Below the pieces are notes generated by a model. The model saw nothing but the letters and a program-made list of their open reading frames with translations, ran no database searches and was not told where the DNA came from. From Thermohalobaculum sp050043005 (GTDB lineage: Bacteria; Pseudomonadota; Alphaproteobacteria; Rhodobacterales; Rhodobacteraceae): a stretch of DNA of 12,748 nucleotides. Below are positions 1 through 5,972 of the stretch, piece after piece (positions within the stretch are counted from its first letter, which is position 1; each line of letters begins with the position of its first letter). A program made the translations under genes and the position numbers. The DNA is taken from NCBI GenBank assembly GCA_050043005.1, contig JBHJIZ010000135.1, positions 1-12,748 of the forward strand, in the 5' to 3' direction.

Positions 1-4
1 CTGA

Positions 5-385
5 ATGATCATCGGAAAATATTACCTGAATCACAACCGAATCCACAAATACGCCAAATCGCAGCACCTGGATCGGAAGTAGCGCGATGAATATAACAAG
101 GTTCTGGCGTCCTATGATCTTCTGCTGATGCCGACCACGCCGATGAAAGCGCCACCCATTCCGCCATCCGATGCTCCGTTGGAGTTGTGGTGTCAGCGCG
201 CCTTCGAGATGCTGAACAACACCGCACCATTCGATGTCACCGGTCATCCGGCGATAGCCATTCCCTGCGGGATGTCTGACGGTCTGCCGGTTAGCCTGAT
301 GCTTGTGGGCCGTCGTTATGACGAGAGTACGATTTATCGGGCCGCTGGTGCGTTCGAAGCTGCGGGCGACTGGCGCGAGATGTAA
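5..385 (+). pseudogene. Amidase (amidase-signature family), C-terminal remnant with in-frame stops
   Basis: This is the 3' end of an amidase-signature enzyme, a family that hydrolyses amides to carboxylate and ammonia. From 83 to 385 the frame gives a typical C-terminus: YDLLLMPTTP near 113-142, then NTAPFDVTGHPA, the IPCGMSDGLPV segment, LMLVGRR and a final AFEAAGDW. The same frame upstream (5-79) still reads amidase-like (GKYYLNHNRIHKYAKSQHL, equivalent to the family's YYAKAQNL region). It is broken by TAG at 80-82, and a TGA lies in the same frame at 2-4. The first methionine after the stop (ATG 128) has no Shine-Dalgarno and would give only 85 residues without the catalytic Ser-Ser-Lys core. 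I read this as a decayed gene whose body lies left of the window. A base-call error at the two stops is the alternative. Confidence 0.75.
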
Positions 386-424
386 ATCCGGGCTGAAGAC
401 TTCGGCGTTGAAACAGATGAAACT

Positions 425-452
425 ACCGGGCGCGCCCGTTGACGCGCCCGGT
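425..452. terminator. GC-rich hairpin between convergent genes
   Basis: ACCGGGCGCG (425-434) is the perfect reverse complement of CGCGCCCGGT (443-452), giving a 10-bp stem with an 8-nt loop. It sits between the amidase remnant (plus) and the 93-residue gene (minus). No T-run follows on the plus strand and only a short TAGTTT follows on the minus strand. A bidirectional terminator is the likely role, more convincingly for the minus-strand gene. Confidence 0.6.
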
Positions 453-460
453 CCACCCCC

Positions 461-742
461 TCAGGCGACTGCTACAACCTTGCGTGATCCGATGCTTTGA
501 ACGGCGCTGAGATGCCGAAGCATCTGCGAGATCGCGCTGGTGGAATGAAAGAACGCAACCACGGCGTTCTGAAGAATCCGGAACCAGGACAGCCCTTGGC
601 GGCGTCCGGCCTCGCGTGCTTGCCGCAGAACTTCGTGAATTTCAGGACCATGGCGGCGGGCATAACCTTCGATCGTCTCAACCCGCGTAAGCAGAACCTT
701 CAGGCTCTGGCGAATGGTTTCGATGTCCTTTGCATCCGTCAT
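461..742 (-). CDS. Hypothetical protein, 93 residues
   Basis: I do not recognise this protein. It starts at ATG (740-742) with a good Shine-Dalgarno, AGGAGA, six bases upstream, and ends at TGA (461-463) just before the hairpin at 425-452. The first half (residues 1-50) is charged and likely helical: TDAKDIETIRQSLKVLLTRV followed by an Arg/Glu-rich stretch. Residues 53-72 (WFRILQNAVVAFFHSTSAIS) are more apolar and could be an amphipathic helix. There is no signal peptide and no cysteine. The plus-strand frame over the same bases (497-760) lacks a ribosome site and has a low-complexity, Arg/Gly/Pro-rich shadow composition, so I prefer this strand. It appears to be a single-gene unit between the amidase remnant and the gene-free stretch 743-1118. 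Confidence 0.65.
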   Translation of the reverse strand: MTDAKDIETIRQSLKVLLTRVETIEGYARRHGPEIHEVLRQAREAGRRQGLSWFRILQNAVVAFFHSTSAISQMLRHLSAVQSIGSRKVVAVA

Positions 743-1118
743 GGCGGTTCTCCTGTTTGACTTGAGGAGATCCTAGCCTTGCGAATCGAACCGGTCTGTA
801 TCGGATGCTACACTCCAGGTTGCGAAAGGCCTGTTTAGATCCAGCCACCGTTGTCGGTCTTTTGCGTCACGGCGTCCTATGCTCGTTGTTCGTACGTTGC
901 GGAAACGCAGGGCTCGGATCAAAGTGTCAGGTGCTCTTGCGACGATCGAGAACTCTACTTTTCGCTAACCGGGCATGGCGCCGATGATGCTTGAATTTGG
1001 ATCGGATCGCTGCGCGATAACGGCTTTGAGAAATCTGTATTGCTCATCGCCGTTCTGTTTGACCACGGCCAACCTCCGGGCTAGGTGTCTGCACCGAAAA
1101 GAAAGCTGGGGAACAGGC
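743..1118. other. Gene-free intergenic stretch
   Basis: These 376 bp separate the divergent starts of the 93-residue gene and the cyclophilin gene, so they should hold both promoters and leaders. An open frame at 805-987 has no ribosome site and no family-like features. The cyclophilin frame stays open upstream to 975, but that part does not look like protein. I see no repeat, strong hairpin or RNA gene here beyond the weak promoter candidate at 1059-1087. Confidence 0.5.
1059..1087 (+). promoter_or_regulatory. Weak sigma-70-like promoter candidate for the cyclophilin gene
   Basis: TTGACC (1059-1064) and TAGGTG (1082-1087) are 17 bases apart, which is standard -35/-10 spacing. The -35 is close to consensus and the -10 is poor. 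It lies about 30 bp upstream of the chosen ATG at 1119. This is inference from spacing only. Confidence 0.25.
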
Positions 1119-1685
1119 ATGTTTCGATCGATGATCTTCGCACTCGCGCTCATGTTCTCCGCGACGCTGGAGGCTAAAGCAGTGGACGAGAAATACCTGC
1201 TCATCGAGCTGGAAAACGGAACCGTCAAGATCGAGATGTTGCCTGACGTGGCACCGAAACATGTCGAACAGATAACGACGCTGGCGAAGCGCGGCGACTA
1301 CGACGGGATTGCGTTTCACCGTGTGATTGATGGCTTCATGGCCCAGACCGGCGACGTGGAACACGGCAAGGTCGCTGATGATGGTTCGGTTTCCTCGCGC
1401 GCGGGGACCGGTGGATCAGACCTCGGCAATGTTGAAGCCGAGTTTTCCAACTTGCCTTTCGATCGCGGCGTTGTCGGCATGGCACGGGCGCAGTCGCCGA
1501 ATTCAGCGAACTCGCAGTTCTTCATAATGTTCGAGGATGGCCACTTCCTGAACAACAACTACACAGTCTGGGGCCGGGTGGTCGATGGCATGGAGCTTGT
1601 CGACAACATCAAGCGCGGCGCTGGCGGCAGTGGAAGCGTGACCGAGCCCGACCGGATGGTGAAGGTCACCGTCTCGGCGGATTGA
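1119..1685 (+). CDS. Exported cyclophilin-type peptidyl-prolyl cis-trans isomerase
   Basis: This enzyme catalyses cis-trans isomerisation of X-Pro bonds and helps protein folding, probably in the periplasm. The start at ATG 1119 is chosen because GGGGA sits six bases upstream and because residues 1-21 (MFRSMIFALALMFSATLEAKA) form a signal peptide ending near AKA|VDEKY. The frame is open back to 975 but the extra residues resemble no cyclophilin. The mature protein, up to residue 188, is one cyclophilin domain. It has FHRVIDGFMAQTGD (67-79) with the active-site Arg68, Phe73 and Gln76, then a TGGSDLGNVEAEFS segment, MARAQSPNSANSQFF (121-135) and NNYTVWGRVVDG (146-157). The position of human CypA Trp121 appears to be Phe, as in many bacterial, cyclosporin-poor members. 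A hairpin follows at 1719-1743, so it is probably monocistronic. The family name is certain; the exact clients are unknown. Confidence 0.93.
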   Translation: MFRSMIFALALMFSATLEAKAVDEKYLLIELENGTVKIEMLPDVAPKHVEQITTLAKRGDYDGIAFHRVIDGFMAQTGDVEHGKVADDGSVSSRAGTGGSDLGNVEAEFSNLPFDRGVVGMARAQSPNSANSQFFIMFEDGHFLNNNYTVWGRVVDGMELVDNIKRGAGGSGSVTEPDRMVKVTVSAD

Positions 1686-1718
1686 ACCGCGCCCTCGCGA
1701 TATCGTGAGTCAAATACC

Positions 1719-1743
1719 AGAGCGCGTCCAAGCGGCGCGCTCT
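1719..1743 (+). terminator. Hairpin after the cyclophilin gene
   Basis: AGAGCGCG (1719-1726) pairs perfectly with CGCGCTCT (1736-1743) around a 9-base loop. It lies 33 bp after the cyclophilin stop and 33 bp before the DUF3179 start. Only ATGCTTT follows, a poor T-tract, so termination may be partial. Confidence 0.5.
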
Positions 1744-1776
1744 ATGCTTTCCGGCAGACACTGACCGGAGGTACCC

Positions 1777-2757
1777 ATGCGCGTTGCGACACTTTTGCTG
1801 GCTCTGTTAGCGGCAGGGCCGTTGCTCGCAGGCGAGGTTCCCGAACACTTGAAGCGCGCCTGGCCGAACACTGATTTCTGCAGGATCTCCGTCGATGTGT
1901 CCGAGGTGTTTTCGGGTGGCCCTCCGAAGGACGGGATCCCGTCTATAACGGACCCGAAGATGATCCCGGTTGCGTCCGAAGTCGGTTTGGACCCACGCGA
2001 GCCTGTCATGAGTGTCGAGGCCGAGGGAATGCCTGCCCGCGCCTATCCGATCCGCTACCTGATGTGGCATGAAATCGTGAACGATCGCATCCGCGACGTG
2101 CCCGTCGCCGTCACCTTCTGCCCGCTCTGCAATTCCGGTCTGGTCTTCGATCTGCGCCTGCCATCGATCGAGGGGCATATGGAAATCGAACTTGGCGTCT
2201 CGGGATTGCTGCGACATTCGGACATGATCATGTACGACCGTCAGACCGAAAGCTGGTGGCAGCAGTTCACGGGTGAGGCAATCGCGGGCTTCATGACCGG
2301 GGCGAAGCTGACCCCTATCCCCGCGCTCCTTGAGAGTTGGGAGGCTTTTCGCACTGCCCATCCGAACGGTGTGGTCATGGCCGAACCCGAGGATCATTCA
2401 CGGCAGTACGGCATCAACCCGTACCGTGGTTATGACAGCGGCAGGCCGTTCCTCTACCGGGGCGAGAACCCACCTCACGGAATTGACCCGCTCGTGCGCG
2501 TCGTCCGTGTCGGTGACCGGGCCTGGCCTCTGTCGCGGCTGACCGAGACACCTCAGATCGAAGAAGCTGGCTTTCGGATCACCTGGGCCGAGGGTCAGGC
2601 ATCCGCGCTCGACACAGAAGAGATCGCTCAGGGACGCGAAGTCGGGAACATCCGCGTGACCGACGCCGATACGGGAGACATCGTGGTCCACGAAGTGGTC
2701 TTCGCCTTTGCCTTCCACGCCTTCACACCGGACGGGATCTGGATGTTGGGGAACTGA
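1777..2757 (+). CDS. Exported DUF3179 domain protein
   Basis: This is a 326-residue protein of the DUF3179 family, whose biochemical role is not known. ATG 1777 has GGAGG five bases upstream. Residues 1-19 (MRVATLLLALLAAGPLLAG) are a signal peptide, so the protein probably acts outside the cytoplasm. Family landmarks are all present: KDGIPSITDPK (51-61), REPV (74-77), ARAYPIRYLMWHEIVND (87-103), VTFCPLCNSGLVFD (112-125) with the conserved Cys115 and Cys118, SGLLRHSDMIMYDRQTESWW (about 144-163) and QFTGEA shortly after. The CPLC pair and the WHE motif suggest a metal- or redox-linked site, but that is inference. The length is usual for the family. The gene stands between a cyclophilin and the iron-storage genes, with no evident operon partner. 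Confidence 0.9.
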   Translation: MRVATLLLALLAAGPLLAGEVPEHLKRAWPNTDFCRISVDVSEVFSGGPPKDGIPSITDPKMIPVASEVGLDPREPVMSVEAEGMPARAYPIRYLMWHEIVNDRIRDVPVAVTFCPLCNSGLVFDLRLPSIEGHMEIELGVSGLLRHSDMIMYDRQTESWWQQFTGEAIAGFMTGAKLTPIPALLESWEAFRTAHPNGVVMAEPEDHSRQYGINPYRGYDSGRPFLYRGENPPHGIDPLVRVVRVGDRAWPLSRLTETPQIEEAGFRITWAEGQASALDTEEIAQGREVGNIRVTDADTGDIVVHEVVFAFAFHAFTPDGIWMLGN

Positions 2758-2778
2758 GATCATTCCTGACAACAGAGC

Positions 2779-2819
2779 TCAGATTTCTTCTTGCAGAATC
2801 TGACTGAAAGACTCAGATT
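2779..2819 (+). promoter_or_regulatory. Repeat block with an IRO-box-like motif upstream of bfd
   Basis: TCAGATT occurs at 2779-2785 and 2813-2819, with its reverse complement AATCTGA between them at 2797-2803, giving two nested dyads with spacers of 11 and 9 bases. The right-hand dyad contains TGA-N9-TCA (2801-2815), the pattern described for the iron-responsive IRO box of rhizobial RirA. It lies 35 bp before the ATG of bfd, a sensible operator position for an iron-storage operon. The sequence is direct observation; iron control is inference. It does not match an Irr ICE box well. Confidence 0.45.
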
Positions 2820-2849
2820 GAACCGAGAAGCGATCGATCGGAGGCTTCA

Positions 2850-3377
2850 ATGCTTATATGTTCCTGTGCCGTCATCTCGGATCATGATGTCCGCAGTGCG
2901 GTCCGGTGGATGCGCAAATCAGACCCGCTGTCGGTTGTAACCCCTGGCAAAGTCTACCGCGCACTCGGCAAAAGCCCCGATTGCGGCGGTTGCATCCAAC
3001 ACTTCGTTGCTGCGATACAAGTCGAGATGCCATCCGATCTTCCAGCCGAGCTTACCGGGCTCCGCCATCAGAATGAGGGAAACGCAGGCCATGAAGGGCA
3101 ACGAAAAGGTCATCGAGTATCTCAATCGCGCGCTGCGCAGTGCACTGACGGCGATCAATCAGTACTGGCTGCATTACCGGCTGCAAGACGATTGGGGCTA
3201 TGGCCGCCTCGCGAAGAAATCGCGCGAGGAAAGCCTGGAAGAGATGGGTCACGCCGACAAGCTGATCTCGCGGATCATCTTTCTGGAAGGTCATCCGAAC
3301 CTGCAAAAGCTGGACGGGCTGCGGATCGGCCAGACCGTCAAGGAAACGCTGGAGTGCGATCTTGCGGCAGAGCATGA
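2850..3377 (+). CDS. bfd: Bacterioferritin-associated ferredoxin (Bfd), abnormally long reading frame
   Basis: Bfd is a small [2Fe-2S] protein that docks on bacterioferritin and passes electrons to release stored iron. ATG 2850 has GGAGG five bases upstream. Residues 1-70 are a clear Bfd: LICSCAVISDHDV with Cys4 and Cys6, VVTPGKVYRALGKSPDCGGC (29-48) with Cys45 and Cys48. These four cysteines are the CxC...CxxC cluster ligands. After about residue 75 the frame enters bfr (start 3091) in another register and continues without a stop to TGA 3375-3377, giving 175 residues with an Arg/Gly-rich, unstructured-looking tail. Family members are roughly half this length. A normal stop would be expected at 3141-3143, where the sequence is TGC; a Glu codon in the overlapping bfr codon 18 would make it TGA and give a 97-residue protein. 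Bfd identity is secure; the true C-terminus is not. Confidence 0.85.
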   Translation: MLICSCAVISDHDVRSAVRWMRKSDPLSVVTPGKVYRALGKSPDCGGCIQHFVAAIQVEMPSDLPAELTGLRHQNEGNAGHEGQRKGHRVSQSRAAQCTDGDQSVLAALPAARRLGLWPPREEIARGKPGRDGSRRQADLADHLSGRSSEPAKAGRAADRPDRQGNAGVRSCGRA

Positions 3378-3579
3378 GGCGCGCACGCTGTATCAGGAAG
3401 CCGCCCAGTATTGCCGGAGTGTCGGCGACATTCCAACGGCCAACCTGTTCGAAGAACTGATGGAAGACGAAGAAGGCCACATCGATTTCATCGAGACGCA
3501 GTTGGATCTCCATGAGAAGATCGGCGAGGCGAACTATGGTCAGCTCAACGCTTTGCCGGCGGATGAGGCCGAGGGTTAA
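3091..3579 (+). CDS. bfr: Bacterioferritin with Ala at ferroxidase position 18
   Basis: Bacterioferritin forms a 24-subunit haem-containing shell that oxidises Fe(II) and stores it as ferric mineral. The start at ATG 3091 gives the usual MKGNEKVIEYLN opening and 162 residues, the normal size; GAGGGA lies ten bases upstream. The haem ligand Met52 is present in EEMGHAD (50-56). Ferroxidase-centre ligands by E. coli numbering are Glu51, His54, Glu94 (LAAEHEA), Glu127 and His130 (EDEEGHIDF), all conserved. The sixth, Glu18, is Ala here (codon GCA, 3142-3144, within RSALTAINQYW, where relatives have SEL). If real, the di-iron site would be impaired; the subunit might then work in mixed shells with another Bfr. 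The upstream bfd frame overlaps this gene, so the two are co-transcribed and probably translationally linked. Confidence 0.95.
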   Translation: MKGNEKVIEYLNRALRSALTAINQYWLHYRLQDDWGYGRLAKKSREESLEEMGHADKLISRIIFLEGHPNLQKLDGLRIGQTVKETLECDLAAEHEARTLYQEAAQYCRSVGDIPTANLFEELMEDEEGHIDFIETQLDLHEKIGEANYGQLNALPADEAEG

Positions 3580-3596
3580 GCCCCCGATCACATAAC

Positions 3597-3635
3597 GGGT
3601 GACTTGGGGCCGTGTATGGCACGGCCCTGTGACCC
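3597..3635 (+). terminator. Extended hairpin after bfr
   Basis: GGGCCGTG (3607-3614) pairs with CACGGCCC (3620-3627). An imperfect outer stem, GGGTGAC (3597-3603) against GTGACCC (3629-3635), matches except for one position. The structure lies between the bfr stop and the MFS start. No T-run follows, so it may be a terminator or an RNA-stabilising hairpin. Confidence 0.5.
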
Positions 3636-3651
3636 GGCCTAAGCTCCGTCC

Positions 3652-4845
3652 ATGCAGGAGCGCTCGTCTTTCGCAATCTGGATGATCATCCTCGGACTGT
3701 CGCTCGGCCCGGCGATCTCCAACGGCTTTGCCCGCTTCGCATACGGCCTGATCCTGCCCGCGATGCGCACGGATCTATCCTGGAACTACACGCAGTCGGG
3801 TTGGATCAACACGTCGAATGCCGTTGGAAATTTGATCGGTGCGATGCTCGCACTGTCGCTGGTCAACCGGATTGGCCCGCGTGCGCTTTTCATATGGGGC
3901 TTCGCGCTTACGGCGCTGGCCCTGGCTCTTTCCGCGACCACGCGAGACCTCTGGACGCTTACATACTGGCGGATGATGGCAGGCATCGGCGGGGCGCCGG
4001 TCTTTATTGCTGGCGGCGTGATCGTCTCGGGCCTGTTCGCGGATCATAGGGCCCGGAATGCACTTGCGATCGGTGTCTATTTCGGGGGTGGCGGACTTGG
4101 GATGCTGCTGACCGCGGTCTCGATCCCGCCGTTCATGGATTGGTTCGGTGAACCCGGTTGGCCATTGGTATGGCTGGCGCTGGGCATTGCTACGTTTGTC
4201 GCCTTCATCCCGGCCTGGATTGCCGCCGAAGCTATTGCGGAACCGGCGTCTCGTGCAACCGAGGCTCAGGCACAGTCCCTTCCGGTCAAAAGCATGATGC
4301 CCGCGCTTGCCTGCTATTTCTTGTTCGGCTTGGGATACCTGATTTACGTCACTTTTATGATCGCGTGGATGCGAGATGGTGGTGCGGATACCGATACGAT
4401 CGCACTCACTTGGGCGATCATGGGCGTCGGGGTCATGCTGTCGCCCTTCCTCTGGCAGAGGGTCCTCGCCAGAGCTAAGGGCGGACGCGCGATGTGTCAG
4501 ACCAGCCTGGCGATTGGTATCGGCATTCTTCTGCCAATCGCATCCGATCATCCGGCCAGCCCGATGGTTTCGGCAGCCATCGTAGGCGGGACCTTCTTTA
4601 TGGTACCTTCGGCAATCACGACCTTCAGCCGCAAGAACCTGCCACCTGCTCAATGGGGTCGTGCCGTGTCACTGTTCACAGTCATCTTTTCGATTGGTCA
4701 GATTATCGGGCCGGTCGGCGCAGGTGCGATATCTGACCTTACGGGCGGCACGACTACGGGACTTGTCATAAGCAGGGTAATCCTGTTCGGCGGCGCCGGG
4801 ATCGGCGCGGCCCAAAACCCGCTGATCGAGGGAGATACTGCATGA
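3652..4845 (+). CDS. MFS transporter, YbfB/YjiJ type
   Basis: This is a 397-residue inner-membrane carrier of the major facilitator superfamily. The N-terminal stretch NGFARFAYGLILPAMRTDL (24-42) is the hallmark of the YbfB/YjiJ subgroup. Apolar segments allow twelve helices, roughly 8-30, 49-71, 78-96, 103-129, 138-160, 170-192, then 213-239, 250-270, 280-296, 302-323, 336-360 and 367-386, with a hydrophilic central loop at 193-213. A VNRIGPRALF motif (71-80) sits in the cytoplasmic loop between helices 2 and 3. The substrate is unknown. ATG 3652 has no clear Shine-Dalgarno, but the protein start fits the family. Its TGA (4843-4845) overlaps the ATG of the next gene, so it is an operon with the acyl-CoA dehydrogenase-like gene. 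The link suggests uptake or export of a compound that is handled as a CoA thioester; that is inference. Confidence 0.88.
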   Translation: MQERSSFAIWMIILGLSLGPAISNGFARFAYGLILPAMRTDLSWNYTQSGWINTSNAVGNLIGAMLALSLVNRIGPRALFIWGFALTALALALSATTRDLWTLTYWRMMAGIGGAPVFIAGGVIVSGLFADHRARNALAIGVYFGGGGLGMLLTAVSIPPFMDWFGEPGWPLVWLALGIATFVAFIPAWIAAEAIAEPASRATEAQAQSLPVKSMMPALACYFLFGLGYLIYVTFMIAWMRDGGADTDTIALTWAIMGVGVMLSPFLWQRVLARAKGGRAMCQTSLAIGIGILLPIASDHPASPMVSAAIVGGTFFMVPSAITTFSRKNLPPAQWGRAVSLFTVIFSIGQIIGPVGAGAISDLTGGTTTGLVISRVILFGGAGIGAAQNPLIEGDTA

Positions 4846-5972
4846 CGGACGCCAGTGAGCTTTTGGCGCGGGCAACGGAATTCGCGGAACAGGTGATCAC
4901 ACCGAACGTAGACCGGTGGGAGAGTGACCGGCACTTCCCGCGTGATATTTTCGCCATTGCCGCGCAGGCTGGTCTGACCGCCATCGAAGTGCCGGACGGA
5001 TTTGGCGGACTGGGGCGTCCGTTCTCGGTTAAGGCCGCTGTCGCCGAAGTCCTGGGTACTGCCGACTACGGTCTCGCCATGGCGATCCTGAACACGCAGA
5101 ACGTGGCGGTGAAGATCGCGCGCGACGCACCGTGCGCCGTAGCCGATCGATATGTCCCCGACCTCGTCGCTGGAAAGCGCCTTGGCTGTACGGCTCTCAC
5201 CGAGCCAGGCGCTGGATCGGACTTCGCGGCTATCAGCACGAGTGCCGTACGAGATGGCGACAACTGGATACTGACCGGAGAGAAAACCTGGATCATCAAC
5301 GCCGCTGCGGCCGATACCGTCGTTCTTTACGCGCAGACCGAACCAGAGTTGGGCGGAAAGGGCATTGCGGCCTTTTTGATCGACGGCCAACGCGACGGCT
5401 TTGAACGCCTTCCGCCCTTTGATGTCGCGGGAGAGTACACCATCGGCGCGGGCGGCTTCCGGCTGGATGGCTACCGGGCCCATGCCGAGGAATTGCTTCA
5501 AAGTCCCGGGGAAGCGTTCAAGTCTGCGCTTGGCAGCATCAATGGCGCCCGCATCTATGTCGCAGCGATATGTTGCGGCATGGTCTCGGCCTGTCTCGAC
5601 GCAGCGGCGCGCTATGGTCGCGAGCGACATACATTTGGTCAGCGACTGGTAGATCATCAGGGTTGGCGCTGGTCCCTGGCAGAGGCCGAGACGGATCTTG
5701 CAGCGGCACGTCTACTGGTCCGGGACGCCGCCGCGTGTATCGACGCTGGTGCCCCTGCAATGACAGAAGCGGCGCGCACCAAGATCTTTGCGACCCGCAT
5801 GGCGACGCGCCACATACCGGCGCTTGCCCAACTCATGGGTGCGGAAGGTTTGCAGGCAAAATACCCATTCGGTCGACACCAGATCGGCGCGCGGATGGCA
5901 AGCTTCACCGATGGCGCGACCGAGATGCTGCTGGAGCGCCTGAGCGCCGCTTACCGTAAGACAGAGGTCTAG
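4842..5972 (+). CDS. Acyl-CoA dehydrogenase family flavoprotein
   Basis: This 376-residue protein has the acyl-CoA dehydrogenase fold, an FAD enzyme family that mostly makes trans-2-enoyl-CoA and passes electrons to electron-transfer flavoprotein. Domain order is standard: an N-terminal helical domain (about 1-110), a beta domain with the signature LTEPGAGSD (119-127) and the flavin-contacting LTGEKTWIINA (144-154), and a C-terminal helical domain with YGRERHTFGQ (258-267). ATG 4842 has GAGGGAG seven bases upstream and overlaps the transporter stop as ATGA, so translation is coupled. The usual catalytic Glu of the YEGT-type motif is Asp357 in FTDGATEML (355-363). The alternative Glu of isovaleryl-CoA dehydrogenases in the INGAR region (233-237) is also absent. 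Substrate and even dehydrogenase activity are therefore open. The gene ends in a CTAG shared with the convergent YcjF-like gene. Confidence 0.88.
   Translation: MTDASELLARATEFAEQVITPNVDRWESDRHFPRDIFAIAAQAGLTAIEVPDGFGGLGRPFSVKAAVAEVLGTADYGLAMAILNTQNVAVKIARDAPCAVADRYVPDLVAGKRLGCTALTEPGAGSDFAAISTSAVRDGDNWILTGEKTWIINAAAADTVVLYAQTEPELGGKGIAAFLIDGQRDGFERLPPFDVAGEYTIGAGGFRLDGYRAHAEELLQSPGEAFKSALGSINGARIYVAAICCGMVSACLDAAARYGRERHTFGQRLVDHQGWRWSLAEAETDLAAARLLVRDAAACIDAGAPAMTEAARTKIFATRMATRHIPALAQLMGAEGLQAKYPFGRHQIGARMASFTDGATEMLLERLSAAYRKTEV

Noticed and set aside
497..760. Plus-strand open frame of 87 codons opposite the 93-residue gene
   Set aside because: No ribosome site and shadow-like composition; the minus-strand frame has a good Shine-Dalgarno and a downstream hairpin.
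770..800. Minus-strand GGTTCGATTC resembling a tRNA T-arm upstream of the 93-residue gene
   Set aside because: The flanking bases do not form a T stem, and no acceptor, D or anticodon arm can be drawn around it.
805..987. Short plus-strand frame in the gene-free stretch
   Set aside because: No ribosome site, no family features, and its end overlaps the region just upstream of the cyclophilin leader.
975..1118. Upstream extension of the cyclophilin frame
   Set aside because: The added 48 residues would bury the signal peptide, and ATG 1119 has its own ribosome site.
3775..4653. Minus-strand open frame of 292 codons across the MFS gene
   Set aside because: Arg/Asp/His-rich antisense shadow of a well-matched transporter; no ribosome site or domain.
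4698..5657. Minus-strand open frame of 319 codons across the MFS/acyl-CoA dehydrogenase junction
   Set aside because: It runs antisense to two recognised genes and shows no motif; long shadows are common at this GC content.
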